Source: OMIW01 sp044235645 (lineage in GTDB: Bacteria; Bdellovibrionota_C; UBA2361; OMIW01). From it: a stretch of DNA of 64,000 nt. The notes below the pieces were generated by a model. It was not told the origin of the DNA and searched no databases. It was given only the letters and a program-made list of their open reading frames with translations. Where the stretch lies: contig JBIIHQ010000001.1 of assembly GCA_044235645.1 (NCBI GenBank), forward strand, positions 186,001 through 250,000, given 5' to 3'. This document shows, piece after piece, positions 8,231 to 16,752 of this stretch (its first letter is position 1; the number at the start of each line of letters is the position of its first letter). Position numbers and translations under genes: made by a program.

Positions 8231-8686
8231 ATGGATATTAAAGATATTGAGCAGATTCTGAAGGTGCTTAAGCAGTCGGATATTGTTGATTTTGAGCTAG
8301 AACAGGGGGGAACTCGGATTCGGCTCTCTCGAGGCTCTCCGACTCAATCGGTAGTGGTAGGGGCAGTGGGTACCACGGTAGCTAATTCAGCGGTGGTAAC
8401 CGATGCCGTGGTGGTCGCGAGCAGTAGTGAGGTGACTTCGTCGGCGGTCAAGGTGATATCTCCGATGGTGGGAACTTTTTATCGGAAACCATCCCCTGAT
8501 GCAGAGCCATTCGTCCGGGAGGGGGACCGGATCACCAAGGGGAAAACCTTATGTATCATTGAAGCGATGAAGCTCATGAACGAGATTGAAGCGCCGGTGT
8601 CGGGAGTCGTTAGCAAGGTTTTAATTGGGGATGGGCAAGTTGCAGAGTTTGGAGAAGTACTCATGCTTATTGAGCCCGAGGGATAG
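8231..8686 (+). CDS. accB: Acetyl-CoA carboxylase biotin carboxyl carrier protein
   Basis: AccB carries the biotin that shuttles CO2 from biotin carboxylase to the carboxyltransferase in the first committed step of fatty acid synthesis. The 151-residue protein has the usual layout. An N-terminal helical region (MDIKDIEQILKVLKQSDI) is followed by a Val/Ala/Ser-rich linker at about 40-70. The C-terminal biotinyl domain starts at VISPMVGTFYRKPSPDAEPF and has the biotin site EAMKLM (Lys about 114). The 275 bases upstream hold no gene; an imperfect repeat near 8063-8085 (GTAGC/GCTAC) is the only structure seen. accC follows after 267 bases, a wider gap than usual. Confidence 0.95.
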   Translation: MDIKDIEQILKVLKQSDIVDFELEQGGTRIRLSRGSPTQSVVVGAVGTTVANSAVVTDAVVVASSSEVTSSAVKVISPMVGTFYRKPSPDAEPFVREGDRITKGKTLCIIEAMKLMNEIEAPVSGVVSKVLIGDGQVAEFGEVLMLIEPEG

Positions 8687-8777
8687 TGCGCATTGAAAAT
8701 TTTGGGAGGTTGAGGACGAAGATGGCCGCTCTTCTTGACGTCTGACTCCCCAACACTTCCTCGGAGAAAGGAGAGAG

Positions 8778-8828
8778 ATGTTCCCAAAAAAGTCTCGCGT
8801 GAGCATGTTATCAGTCACTCTAAACTGA
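8778..8828 (+). CDS. Possible 16-residue leader ORF between accB and accC
   Basis: ATG 8778 is preceded by AAAGGAGAGAG, the best ribosome-binding site in the accB-accC spacer, and reads MFPKKSRVSMLSVTLN before a TGA at 8828. The peptide itself carries no known signal. It could be an upstream ORF influencing accC, or simply a chance purine tract. Confidence 0.25.
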   Translation: MFPKKSRVSMLSVTLN

Positions 8829-8953
8829 GGGTAAACCTCTCCTGTATTTCTCGATGGAGGGAATACCCAAGGGAAAGGCGCGAGTTTTAAAAACTTTAGT
8901 TGTTCTTGTGCGAGGCTTCCATCGCGCAGTGTTATCGCGGGGGTTGTGTAACG

Positions 8954-10324
8954 ATGTCTGAAATTACCTTTAAAAAGGTCCTCATTGCGAATCGTGGTGA
9001 GATTGCGGTTCGTATTATCAGGGCCTGTCACGAGCTCGGTATCAAGACGGTTGCTGTTCATTCGACCGCGGACGAAGATGCCTTACACGTTAAACTCGCG
9101 TCAGAAAGTATCTGCATCGGTCCTGCGCCAGCAAAAGAGAGCTATCTTAATATAGCTTCAATCATGGCAACTGCGGTGGCCACCGGGGCCGATGCAATAC
9201 ATCCGGGGTACGGTTTTTTGAGTGAGAATCCGGCGTTTGCAGAGATCTGTGAGAGTTGTGGAGTAACTTTCATCGGTCCATCAATCCGAAACATGCGGAT
9301 TATGGGAGACAAAGCGAAAGCTCGGCGGGCCGCAGAGAAGGCGGGTGTTCCGACAATTCCTGGAGTTAGCAAGGGATTAATAGACCCCACGGAAGCTCTC
9401 CAGTTTGCTAAGCAGGCCGGATTTCCCGTACTTCTCAAGTCATGTGCCGGTGGGGGAGGCCGGGGGATGAAGATCGTCCGGGAGGCGGGTGAGTTTGAGC
9501 GACTCTTCAACATGGCGGCTCGAGAGGTAGAGGCGGCGTTCGGAGATCCTTCGCTGCTTGTGGAGAAATATCTCCCCAAAGTTCGGCACATAGAAGTTCA
9601 AATAGCAGGGGACTCTCAGCAGAATGTTGTTCACCTAGGAATTCGTGATTGCTCGATCCAGAGGCGCTATCAGAAGCTGATCGAGGAGAGTCCCTCGAAA
9701 GGGCTTCCTCTGAAGTTGCAAGAGGCTATCCAGAATGCGGCAGTTGAGCTTGGTCGATCCGTGGGATACACCAATGTCGGCACTGTTGAATTTCTTGCGG
9801 ATATCGAGGCTGGCGCTTTTTATTTCATCGAGATGAATACTCGACTTCAGGTTGAGCATCCTGTGACCGAGATGGTGACGGGCATTGACCTGGTTCAGGA
9901 GCAGATTCGGCTGGCAGCAGGATTACCACTCTCGTTCACTCAGGATCAGATAAATCCAACGGGACACGTGATCGAGGTGCGAGTGAACGCCGAGAATCCT
10001 CGAACGCAGGTGCCATCCCCAGGCTTGGTTACCAGTTACCATGCTCCGGGTGGCAGTGGTATTCGGGTTGAATCTGCCCTCTACTCGGGTTATCGGGTGC
10101 CGCCGAACTATGATTCTTTGGTGTCGAAAATTATCTCGCGCGGAAGGACGAGAGATGAGGCTATTCGTAAGCTGTTAGTTGCCCTCGATGAGTGCATCAT
10201 TGAGGGGATTCATACCAATATCGAGATGCATCGCCGACTTCTCACGCATCCCGCATTTCTTGCCGGTGACTTTTCCACAAAGTTCCTTGAGCACAATGAC
10301 ATCTTCGCGGGGGATAGCGCGTGA
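8954..10324 (+). CDS. accC: Acetyl-CoA carboxylase, biotin carboxylase subunit
   Basis: AccC carboxylates the biotin of AccB using ATP and bicarbonate. The 456-residue product begins MSEITFKKVLIANRGEIAVR, the family N-terminus. It contains the ATP-grasp glycine loop KSCAGGGGRGMKIV (about residue 155-168), the HLGIRDCSIQRRYQK segment, EMNTRLQVEHPVTE (about 290-303) and the C-terminal VEVRVNAE-like stretch. I use ATG 8954; an upstream TTG at 8900 would add 18 residues with no resemblance to the family. Only a weak G-rich site precedes 8954. The stop overlaps the next gene's GTG start by four bases, implying coupled translation. Confidence 0.96.
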   Translation: MSEITFKKVLIANRGEIAVRIIRACHELGIKTVAVHSTADEDALHVKLASESICIGPAPAKESYLNIASIMATAVATGADAIHPGYGFLSENPAFAEICESCGVTFIGPSIRNMRIMGDKAKARRAAEKAGVPTIPGVSKGLIDPTEALQFAKQAGFPVLLKSCAGGGGRGMKIVREAGEFERLFNMAAREVEAAFGDPSLLVEKYLPKVRHIEVQIAGDSQQNVVHLGIRDCSIQRRYQKLIEESPSKGLPLKLQEAIQNAAVELGRSVGYTNVGTVEFLADIEAGAFYFIEMNTRLQVEHPVTEMVTGIDLVQEQIRLAAGLPLSFTQDQINPTGHVIEVRVNAENPRTQVPSPGLVTSYHAPGGSGIRVESALYSGYRVPPNYDSLVSKIISRGRTRDEAIRKLLVALDECIIEGIHTNIEMHRRLLTHPAFLAGDFSTKFLEHNDIFAGDSA

Positions 10325-11397
10325 GTTTTTTGAGGCCGTTCCTCCTCTCACCCTCCGGTTCTTATAAACGGGATGATTCGGGAGAAATTCTCTTAAAGAT
10401 GCCGTCGCCGTGCCGAGAGGGGCCTCCGTTGAGCTTTCTCGGGTTTGCTTTGATACTTTTTGTTCTCCATTCCTTTCAGGTGGTGGCGACTCCAAGGGCT
10501 TTTGTAGCGGACCGTCGACATTCATTCGGCCGTGTTGTCGAGGGGGAGACGGTCAGTTTTGATTTTAAGGTGGAGAATCGGGGAGATCTCCCACTGCGCG
10601 TGGGGCGAGTCTTACCAGGATGTGGATGCGCTTCAGTCCGATATGCGTCTGACGATATTCCCCCCGGAGGGTCCACTCTTGTCCGAGTGCTTTTCTCAAG
10701 CCGAGGATTCTCAGGTGATGTTGAGACAGCTATCCGAGTCGTCGTAAACGATCCCCAGGAGCCACACATAGACGTGGTTTTGCGAGGAGAGGTGGTCAGC
10801 CGCTTTCAGAGCTTTCCGGAGAGAGTTCTATTCCCGGATATTCCTCAATCTCGGGGGTCGGATCTTCAGGAGATCACGGTAAATGCTCCCTCTGTCGAGG
10901 GCCTTGAAGCGGTGTCGTCCTCCCGGGACTTAGAGGTCATCATAATTGCTCGTAAGCAGGGTCAGCTGCGGTTGGGAGTGAGGGTAATGATGGGAGCCCG
11001 CCCAGGTGAGCTGAGGGAACGGGTCATTGTTCGAAAATCAGCTGAGAAGGGAGTTTCATTCTCAATCCCCGTTTTTGCCCTCGTGAAGCCAGATTTAGAG
11101 GCATCCCGGTCAACGATAATATTCCATAATCCCAGCGGTGTTTTTCTTGGGCCTCAGTCGGTTCTTGTGAATTACCATGGAGACCGTCCTTTCGGCAGCC
11201 TGGGGATACGACTTCCGCATGGGGGTGGTGGCATACGGGTTACATCAAAGGAGATTGATCCGGGGCGGACGTGGGAATTGGTATTTTATCTGGATGAGAA
11301 GAATTTATCTGGCAGTCTCGATGAGCGGGTCATTATACTAGGGGGGGAGGGGAGGCCATCCCTTCCGCTCCGTTTGCTGGCGACCTCGTCACGTTAG
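10321..11397 (+). CDS. DUF1573-domain secreted protein
   Basis: The 358-residue product has a hydrophobic signal segment at about residues 38-57 and then a DUF1573 domain. Its hallmark is HSFGRVVEGETVSFDFKVEN followed by a cysteine loop (LPGCGCASV). This is an Ig-like fold related to MSP/ASPM-type domains, usually periplasmic or surface-located. Two or three further beta sandwiches follow. The GTG at 10321 overlaps the accC stop by four bases. ATG 10399 is a possible alternative that would give a more typical signal-peptide length. Function is unknown; the link to accC may be only transcriptional. Confidence 0.7.
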   Translation: MSFLRPFLLSPSGSYKRDDSGEILLKMPSPCREGPPLSFLGFALILFVLHSFQVVATPRAFVADRRHSFGRVVEGETVSFDFKVENRGDLPLRVGRVLPGCGCASVRYASDDIPPGGSTLVRVLFSSRGFSGDVETAIRVVVNDPQEPHIDVVLRGEVVSRFQSFPERVLFPDIPQSRGSDLQEITVNAPSVEGLEAVSSSRDLEVIIIARKQGQLRLGVRVMMGARPGELRERVIVRKSAEKGVSFSIPVFALVKPDLEASRSTIIFHNPSGVFLGPQSVLVNYHGDRPFGSLGIRLPHGGGGIRVTSKEIDPGRTWELVFYLDEKNLSGSLDERVIILGGEGRPSLPLRLLATSSR

Positions 11398-11532
11398 TAC
11401 CTTGGCTGAGGTGATTCGCTGGTTCTGATGGGTTAATTTAAGCCAACCAGGAAGGGAGGGGTGGTTCAGTACCATCTTCGTTGTTGAGGTGGCTAACAGT
11501 TGAATTGCTCGTAGCTCGAATGCCGACAGAGG

Positions 11533-13488
11533 ATGGCTAAACGAGACGTTTCATTTTTTTCGTGCATCAGGACAATCGTGCTGACGTTGAGGGCATCGAC
11601 GCATTGGACGGATTTTTTCCGCTTTTTCATCCGCTCGGCTCAGCTCCGAATTCGGGCAGACTCCGCTGCCAGTAATGCTGGCGTAATGTCTCAGATTGCT
11701 CTCGGCATTCCTGTCCTCGTTTGGGCATTCGGAGTCCTTTTTCTGCAGCTCTTTTGGCAATATTCAGCGGTAGCGGAATCTAGAATGATTTACGGCGTAC
11801 CGTTCGGATTAACCTCTCTTGAGTCGGTCTCTGAGGGAACGTATGAGGTAGAGGTTCTGGGGAGAACTTCTATAGCACCGGCCGAGAAGATTGATCAGAT
11901 CATTTTTGATACCTATTTTAACTCTCCTTTGGGTACCTCTGCGGCGGCTCTTCCTGGATTGCCTGCCCCTCAGCTTCGTGCGGTTGTGCTTGGTGCGTCC
12001 GAGAAGGGGGATGTTGAGAACGCCATCGTCGCTCTGAAGAAGTTTGTCAGACAGATTGATGTTAAATCAAGCGACACCGTGGCGTTGCTAACGGAACTAC
12101 TTGCTTTTCCGGGCAGGGATGTATTGCACCAGTTTCTTTCAGCTCGAGAGGCGTTGGTGATAGAGCCGACGGCTCTCGCCCCTCTTCTCACCCGGATGTT
12201 AACTGACGATGCCGAATTTCTCCGAAACTCATCCCCACTCATGATGGAAAAAGCGCTGGCAGCGGTCCGGCGACGCTTTGTGTCTGAGGGATTGGCTCAG
12301 ATGCTGCGTGATCCATCCAAGGCTGAGATGGATTTTGCCGACCAGTACGGATTGGTTTATGGAATTACCGACGACGGTAACCTTGATCTTGGACTCCTTC
12401 GGGAAGAAATTGCTAACCTCTGGAGGGGTGCGAAGGTAGGCGACCTGGGGGCTCTATCTCTCGTATCGCTTTTACAGGAGCAAGCGGAAGTCGTGCTCGT
12501 GCCCGAAGAAGGGAGTGTGTTCTCAAGCTTTATTTTGTTACTTGCGGAGGAGCTTGAACGGGCAGGGAAGATTGACGCAGCCGTTCGGGTGCTCACATTG
12601 ATTCCCTTCAATCGCCGAACCCCTGATATTCATGGCAGGATTGCCCGCTTGTTGAAGGCATTTGAGCCAGGGGAACAATCTATCCTTCTGAATGATGACG
12701 TTCGATCCGTCCTGTTTAATTATGCAATCGTTGATGAAGAGATTCGGAGTGCGCTATTAATCGCCTCTGAGGGACTGGTGAGATTCCTGCTTGAGCGAGA
12801 GGAAACCCAGGTTGCTCAAGGGATAGTCAAACAGTTTGCGGAAAGGTTAGGGGGCTGGACTCCCCAGCTCGTAGCTCAGACTCTGAATGTCGCTGCTAGA
12901 TTGAATCAGCAAGGATTTCCCGAGTTGGCCCGTCGCAGTTTGGCGATGCTTCAAGGCCGGGTTGGTCTGGCTGCCTATCCAAAGTATATCTGGCTTCGCC
13001 TTGTGCTAGGAGCGTCTTTCAGGAATATAGCAGGACTCCTTATCTACCTATCTTTTGTTGCTCTGCTCTATCGGTATATTCAGCGGCTGAATGCAACCCG
13101 CTCGGAGGCCATGCAGATGGCTTTTAAGGAGGGTGAGAGCGAGCCTGAGCGTCCACGGTTCGTCCAGTACTGGCATCAATCATCGCCTCTGCTCGCTGAA
13201 TATCTCCGAAATCTCGAAATTCTGGAGTTACGACCGGGGGCAAGCCCCAATCAGATAAAGCAGCGATATCGAGAAGGTCTTCGACGGTTAAGGCAAATTC
13301 TTGATAAGGGCAGGGATCTGAAAGCAACTGAGGAGTTGATGAAGATACAGGCAGCTTTTAGGCGTATTCAGGAGATTGAGAGTAATCCCCTATTTTCGGG
13401 CCTTCTTAGAGAAATGAGAGGCGTAACCGGCCCCAAACCGGATAATTCCCAAGATAAGCCTGCCCTAAAACCAACTGAAGTCGAATGA
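11533..13488 (+). CDS. Large membrane protein with C-terminal J-like segment, unrecognised
   Basis: The 651-residue protein has a transmembrane helix at about residues 54-74 (IALGIPVLVWAFGVLFLQ) and a second at about 497-517 (NIAGLLIYLSFVALLY). The long segment between them is helical-repeat-like and would lie in the periplasm if both helices are real. The C-terminal 110 residues, presumably cytoplasmic, contain LEILELRPGASPNQIKQRY and then an Arg-rich helix ending IQAAFRRIQEI. This follows the helix II/III pattern of a J-domain but lacks the HPD tripeptide. No full-length family is recognised. AGAGG directly abuts ATG 11533, so the exact start is uncertain; ATG 11683 is a later option. Confidence 0.65.
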   Translation: MAKRDVSFFSCIRTIVLTLRASTHWTDFFRFFIRSAQLRIRADSAASNAGVMSQIALGIPVLVWAFGVLFLQLFWQYSAVAESRMIYGVPFGLTSLESVSEGTYEVEVLGRTSIAPAEKIDQIIFDTYFNSPLGTSAAALPGLPAPQLRAVVLGASEKGDVENAIVALKKFVRQIDVKSSDTVALLTELLAFPGRDVLHQFLSAREALVIEPTALAPLLTRMLTDDAEFLRNSSPLMMEKALAAVRRRFVSEGLAQMLRDPSKAEMDFADQYGLVYGITDDGNLDLGLLREEIANLWRGAKVGDLGALSLVSLLQEQAEVVLVPEEGSVFSSFILLLAEELERAGKIDAAVRVLTLIPFNRRTPDIHGRIARLLKAFEPGEQSILLNDDVRSVLFNYAIVDEEIRSALLIASEGLVRFLLEREETQVAQGIVKQFAERLGGWTPQLVAQTLNVAARLNQQGFPELARRSLAMLQGRVGLAAYPKYIWLRLVLGASFRNIAGLLIYLSFVALLYRYIQRLNATRSEAMQMAFKEGESEPERPRFVQYWHQSSPLLAEYLRNLEILELRPGASPNQIKQRYREGLRRLRQILDKGRDLKATEELMKIQAAFRRIQEIESNPLFSGLLREMRGVTGPKPDNSQDKPALKPTEVE

Positions 13489-13489
13489 G

Positions 13490-14252
13490 TCACGTTGCTT
13501 GCAGCTGGAGATGCTTGCGAATTGATCGTGTAGTAGTTCCGTGATCTGTTTCGGAGATCCAGTCAGTCCGTCTCAAGCCACTTGCGAGAAGTTCGCCTCT
13601 GGTGAGGAATACCGATTCGGCCAATCTTGGTCGATTTAACGGTAACGCCTTGCGGTGAGACCTTCGGCCAAGGGGAGAAACTCGGTGAGGTGATTTTCTC
13701 TCAAGCAAGCGCTGGGAGTATGGCCCGCGTGATGTGGGAATGTGGCTGTAGGGCTTATAGGTCTCTTTCCGACCATCTTGCTCGAAGGAAAGGAGCTCTC
13801 GTACCCGTTCCCTTTCTTCATGATCAAGTTCAGTCAGCGTTTTCCCCAGATAAGTGGAAAGCAATCTATGCTTATATGGAGCGCTTCGAGAGGCGTCATC
13901 GGTAAGATATGAGGCTAAGGCTCGCGCCATCAGAGGGTCGCTGGCGAGGTATTCGTTGATTATGAATAAAACGTTTAGATGAAGACCACGTGCAATGCGG
14001 GCCTTGAGGGATGCGATCAGTGCGAGAGAGATGGTGGTGTCGTTCATACAGCGTACCCGGACAATTACAGCAGAAAGGTTCTCCGAACGGAGGTCATTCG
14101 GGTCTTGGCACTCAGCAAAGGCGGTGCCAATTTTTAAGGAGTCAGGAATCACTGATTTTTCAATAATAAAGAGATTGATATTCCGCCTGGTTTTCCCGCT
14201 GAGTCCGTCTGATTGTTGCGAAATCGATCTGAACTGTTGCTTTTTGAAACAC
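13490..14252 (-). CDS. Hypothetical alpha/beta protein with probable frameshift near its start
   Basis: The minus-strand frame ending at 13490 encodes an alpha/beta pattern (NINLFIIEKSVIPDSLKIGT, then ARGLHLNVLFIINEYL), a Glu/Arg-rich helix (ELDHEERERVRELL), and a very Arg/Ser-rich tail of about 80 residues. That frame remains open up to 14350, inside the SRP RNA gene, and has no credible start codon there. At 14252 there is a GTG with an excellent AGGAGG (14258-14263). It reads VFQK in another frame and enters this frame if one base is skipped in the A5 run at 14241-14245. The gene is thus either frameshifted, mis-sequenced, or begins later at GTG 14152. No family is recognised. It converges with the previous gene, leaving one base between stops. 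Confidence 0.45.
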
Positions 14253-14266
14253 GAGCCCCTCCTCTG

Positions 14267-14294
14267 TTGCTGAACCTCGCCGTGCGTGTATACT
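14267..14294 (+). promoter_or_regulatory. Sigma-70-type promoter of the SRP RNA gene
   Basis: TTGCTG (14267-14272) and TATACT (14289-14294) are separated by 16 bases, and the RNA stem begins about seven bases further on. Position and sequence fit a strong housekeeping promoter for the stable RNA. Confidence 0.75.
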
Positions 14295-14298
14295 TTGT

Positions 14299-14384
14299 GG
14301 CGAGGCGCGCGAGGGGGGCCACAAACCCGGCTAGGCCCGGAAGGGAGCAACCGTAGTGGATTCCCCCTGTGTTGCGCCTCCTTG
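14299..14384 (+). ncRNA. ffs: Signal recognition particle RNA (bacterial small SRP RNA)
   Basis: The apical domain sequence GGCCCGGAAGGGAGCAACC (14334-14352) is the SRP RNA symmetric-loop/GGAA tetraloop region bound by Ffh. Flanking sequences fold into one long hairpin: GAGGCGC (14302-14308) pairs with GCGCCTC (14374-14380), AGGGGG pairs with CCCCCT, and CCAC with GTGG. The ends are estimated from this pairing. It lies immediately upstream of dnaX-ebfC-recR, a common bacterial arrangement. Ffh itself is not in the window. Confidence 0.9.
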
Positions 14385-14489
14385 TATCGTAGTTGGTGTG
14401 CCCGTGTGGCGTGCGCTGTACATTCCGATAACGGATGAGCGTAGGCGGCCCTCTACCTGCCCGGGTTGTGGAGCGTTGGTTCGGTCGAT

Positions 14490-16229
14490 ATGAGCTATCT
14501 TGTTCTTGCCCGAAAATACCGCCCATCGGCATTCGCAGGAGTTGCGGGACAGGCTCATGTGACGAAAGCGTTGCAAAATGCCATAACCCGGGGGCGTGTG
14601 GGGCATGCCTATCTTTTCTCCGGTCCCCGTGGGGTCGGAAAAACTTCGATAGCGCGGATATTTTCCAAGTGCCTTAACTGTGAAACGGGGCCAACAACTA
14701 CTCCGTGTCTTTCGTGTGGTAACTGTCGTGAAATCACCCAGGGCACAAGCTTGGCTGTTCGTGAGATCGACGGTGCGTCTCACAACAGTGTGGACAATGT
14801 CCGAGATCTCATCGATTCATTCAGAACCCTTCCCCCTCCCGGTTCTCAATACAAGATATACATAATTGACGAGGTGCACATGTTAAGCACCTCGGCGTTC
14901 AATGCGCTCCTTAAGAGCATTGAGGAACCCCCCCCCCACACCGTTTTTATCCTCGCGACCACCGAGGTTCATAAAATTCCGGAGACAGTGCTCTCGCGGT
15001 GCCAACGTCATGAGCTCCGGGCGCTGCCTCTCCCTGTTGTGGAGGAGGAGCTAGCGAAGATAGCGGCTTCTGAGGGGGTGGAGTGCGAGTCCGGAGCGTT
15101 ACGGCTTGTCGCGCGGCTTTCTGAGGGCTCGATGCGGGATGCACAATCGCTTCTCGATCGCGTGATTTCTTACGTTGAAGGAGTGCTAAGCGAAGAGGAA
15201 ACGAGTTCTGTCCTCGGTGTCGTGGGTAAGCAGGGATTATTCCGACTCTCAGGGGCGATTATCGGGCGGGATCCTGCAGGGGCGCTCACGCTCCTCGAGG
15301 ACTCGTTTTCCCAGGGGGTTGAACCGGCAGTGTTGCTCCGGGACTTCGCCCGTCATTGGCGGGATCTTTTATTGGTTCGTTTCGGGGCTCAGGGAGCAGT
15401 CGAGGCTTTCGCCGCGGAGGAAGTTGCGGAGGCCCAGAGACAGTTATCGAATCTATCTGGACTGGATATTCAGGAACTCGTCGATCTCGCGCGAAGTGGG
15501 GCGGATGACGCCTTGCGTAGTGTACACCCTCGGTACGCACTTGAGGCGCTCGTTGTCCGCATGGCGACGAGAGAACCAACGCATGATCTGCTTCGGTTGG
15601 TAGGAGGAGCTGTTGCATCGTTGGCGGGTTCGCACGGGCGAGAGGGAGGAGCGAGGGCGGTTGCTGAGCAACGAGGCTCTGGTGCGGATCGAACACGAGC
15701 GTCTTCTCGTCTGCCCGCAGAGGGTGATCAGGCCTCGTCTTCGCTCCCTCGCGCAATCGTATCTTCTTCTTCTCCTGCTTCTGTACCATCAAAGGACACG
15801 CGCGGCTCCGTGCTCTCTTGGGAAGAGTTTGTGGCTACCACCTCTGCGTCGGGAAGTCGCATCCTCGGTGAGCACCTTCGCCGATTAGCGGTAGTCGCTT
15901 TTCAGCCGGGGATCCTTGAGGCGACGGGCGCTGAATTTACCGTTGCGTCGCTGTCACGTGGAGCGGGGCTCGAGCGATTGGAGCAGGCACTTCAATCGTA
16001 TTCTGGTACCTCATCGTGGCGTATTACTCTAAAAAGAGGTGAGAAAAGCGCTGAAGGTGCTCATGAGGCTCCCTCAAGTATCGCAGCAAACGAGAAAGCG
16101 AAGCGAAGTCAAGCGCGTCACGCAAAAGAAGAGGCGGTGAGGCAAGATCCGGGAGTGGCGGCTCTTCTTGACGCCTTTCCCGGTTCGACGATTGATCGAG
16201 TTGAAGTTTCGGGTAAAGAGGGCGCATAA
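14490..16229 (+). CDS. dnaX: DNA polymerase III subunits gamma/tau
   Basis: DnaX is the ATPase of the clamp loader. The 579-residue product starts MSYLVLARKYRPSAFAGVAG and contains Walker A GPRGVGKTS (about residue 43-51). The zinc-binding cysteines follow (CLNCETGP and CLSCGNC), then Walker B with DEVHML and the sensor-1/arginine-finger LSRCQRHEL. A domain III-like region follows, then a Ser/Gly/Arg-rich linker at about 390-445 and a short C-terminal domain. ATG 14490 fits the family; a TTG at 14466 would add eight residues. The C-terminal tau part is short compared with the enterobacterial protein, and I see no convincing in-frame slippery site to make gamma. Confidence 0.95.
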   Translation: MSYLVLARKYRPSAFAGVAGQAHVTKALQNAITRGRVGHAYLFSGPRGVGKTSIARIFSKCLNCETGPTTTPCLSCGNCREITQGTSLAVREIDGASHNSVDNVRDLIDSFRTLPPPGSQYKIYIIDEVHMLSTSAFNALLKSIEEPPPHTVFILATTEVHKIPETVLSRCQRHELRALPLPVVEEELAKIAASEGVECESGALRLVARLSEGSMRDAQSLLDRVISYVEGVLSEEETSSVLGVVGKQGLFRLSGAIIGRDPAGALTLLEDSFSQGVEPAVLLRDFARHWRDLLLVRFGAQGAVEAFAAEEVAEAQRQLSNLSGLDIQELVDLARSGADDALRSVHPRYALEALVVRMATREPTHDLLRLVGGAVASLAGSHGREGGARAVAEQRGSGADRTRASSRLPAEGDQASSSLPRAIVSSSSPASVPSKDTRGSVLSWEEFVATTSASGSRILGEHLRRLAVVAFQPGILEATGAEFTVASLSRGAGLERLEQALQSYSGTSSWRITLKRGEKSAEGAHEAPSSIAANEKAKRSQARHAKEEAVRQDPGVAALLDAFPGSTIDRVEVSGKEGA

Positions 16230-16294
16230 TCTCGAAAATTATGGAAAGGGTGAAGCGGATACAACCGGATATTTCACCCAAAAAATGGGGCTTT

Positions 16295-16678
16295 ATGACG
16301 AAAAAATTTAAGGGCGTACCGCAAAGAGGGGGATTTCCGGGTGGCATGGGAGGACTCGGTGGCATGGGGAATATGGGGTCAATGCTGAAGCAGATGGAGA
16401 AGATGCAAGCAGACCTTCAGCGCTCGCAAAGTGAGATTCAATCGCTGGTTTTTGAGGAGCAAGCGGGCGGTGGCGCGGTGAAGATCGCTATGGATGGGAC
16501 TTACTCCGCGCGCTCAATAACTGTTTCGCCGGAGGTTCTTCAGGCAGGTGATGTCGAGATGCTTCAAGACCTTCTGCTAACCGCAATTAATGGAGTGACA
16601 ACTCAAATCAGCAACCGCATTCGTGACACGATGAAGCAGGCGACCGGGGGGATTGATATTCCCGGTTTGTCGTTTTGA
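16295..16678 (+). CDS. ebfC: Nucleoid-associated protein, YbaB/EbfC family
   Basis: EbfC/YbaB proteins are small dimeric DNA-binding proteins nearly always encoded between dnaX and recR, as here. The 127-residue form from ATG 16295 has a Gly/Met-rich N-terminus (GGFPGGMGGLGGMGNMG), a long helix (LKQMEKMQADLQRSQSEI) and the family core with VKIAMDGTYSARSITVSPE and the C-terminal helix ISNRIRDTM. An earlier in-frame ATG at 16241 would add 18 residues but has no ribosome site; GGGG precedes 16295. Confidence 0.9.
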   Translation: MTKKFKGVPQRGGFPGGMGGLGGMGNMGSMLKQMEKMQADLQRSQSEIQSLVFEEQAGGGAVKIAMDGTYSARSITVSPEVLQAGDVEMLQDLLLTAINGVTTQISNRIRDTMKQATGGIDIPGLSF

Positions 16679-16752
16679 TCTCTGATGGTGCTTCGCACCT
16701 CCCTTATTTGAAAAAAAATCTTCATTTTGGGGGATAGATCCTCTTTCTCACA

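Noticed and set aside
13627..14273. Two plus-strand frames of 92 residues opposite the hypothetical minus gene
   Set aside because: The minus strand shows a better alternation of hydrophobic and charged segments and a strong ribosome site; the plus frames have none.
15765..15790. TCT repeat tract inside dnaX as a microsatellite
   Set aside because: It encodes part of the Ser-rich linker expected in DnaX and keeps the frame.
16021..16040. CTAAAAAGA in dnaX as a gamma/tau frameshift site
   Set aside because: It lies close to the C-terminus, is not a proper in-frame slippery heptamer and has no stimulatory stem that I can see.
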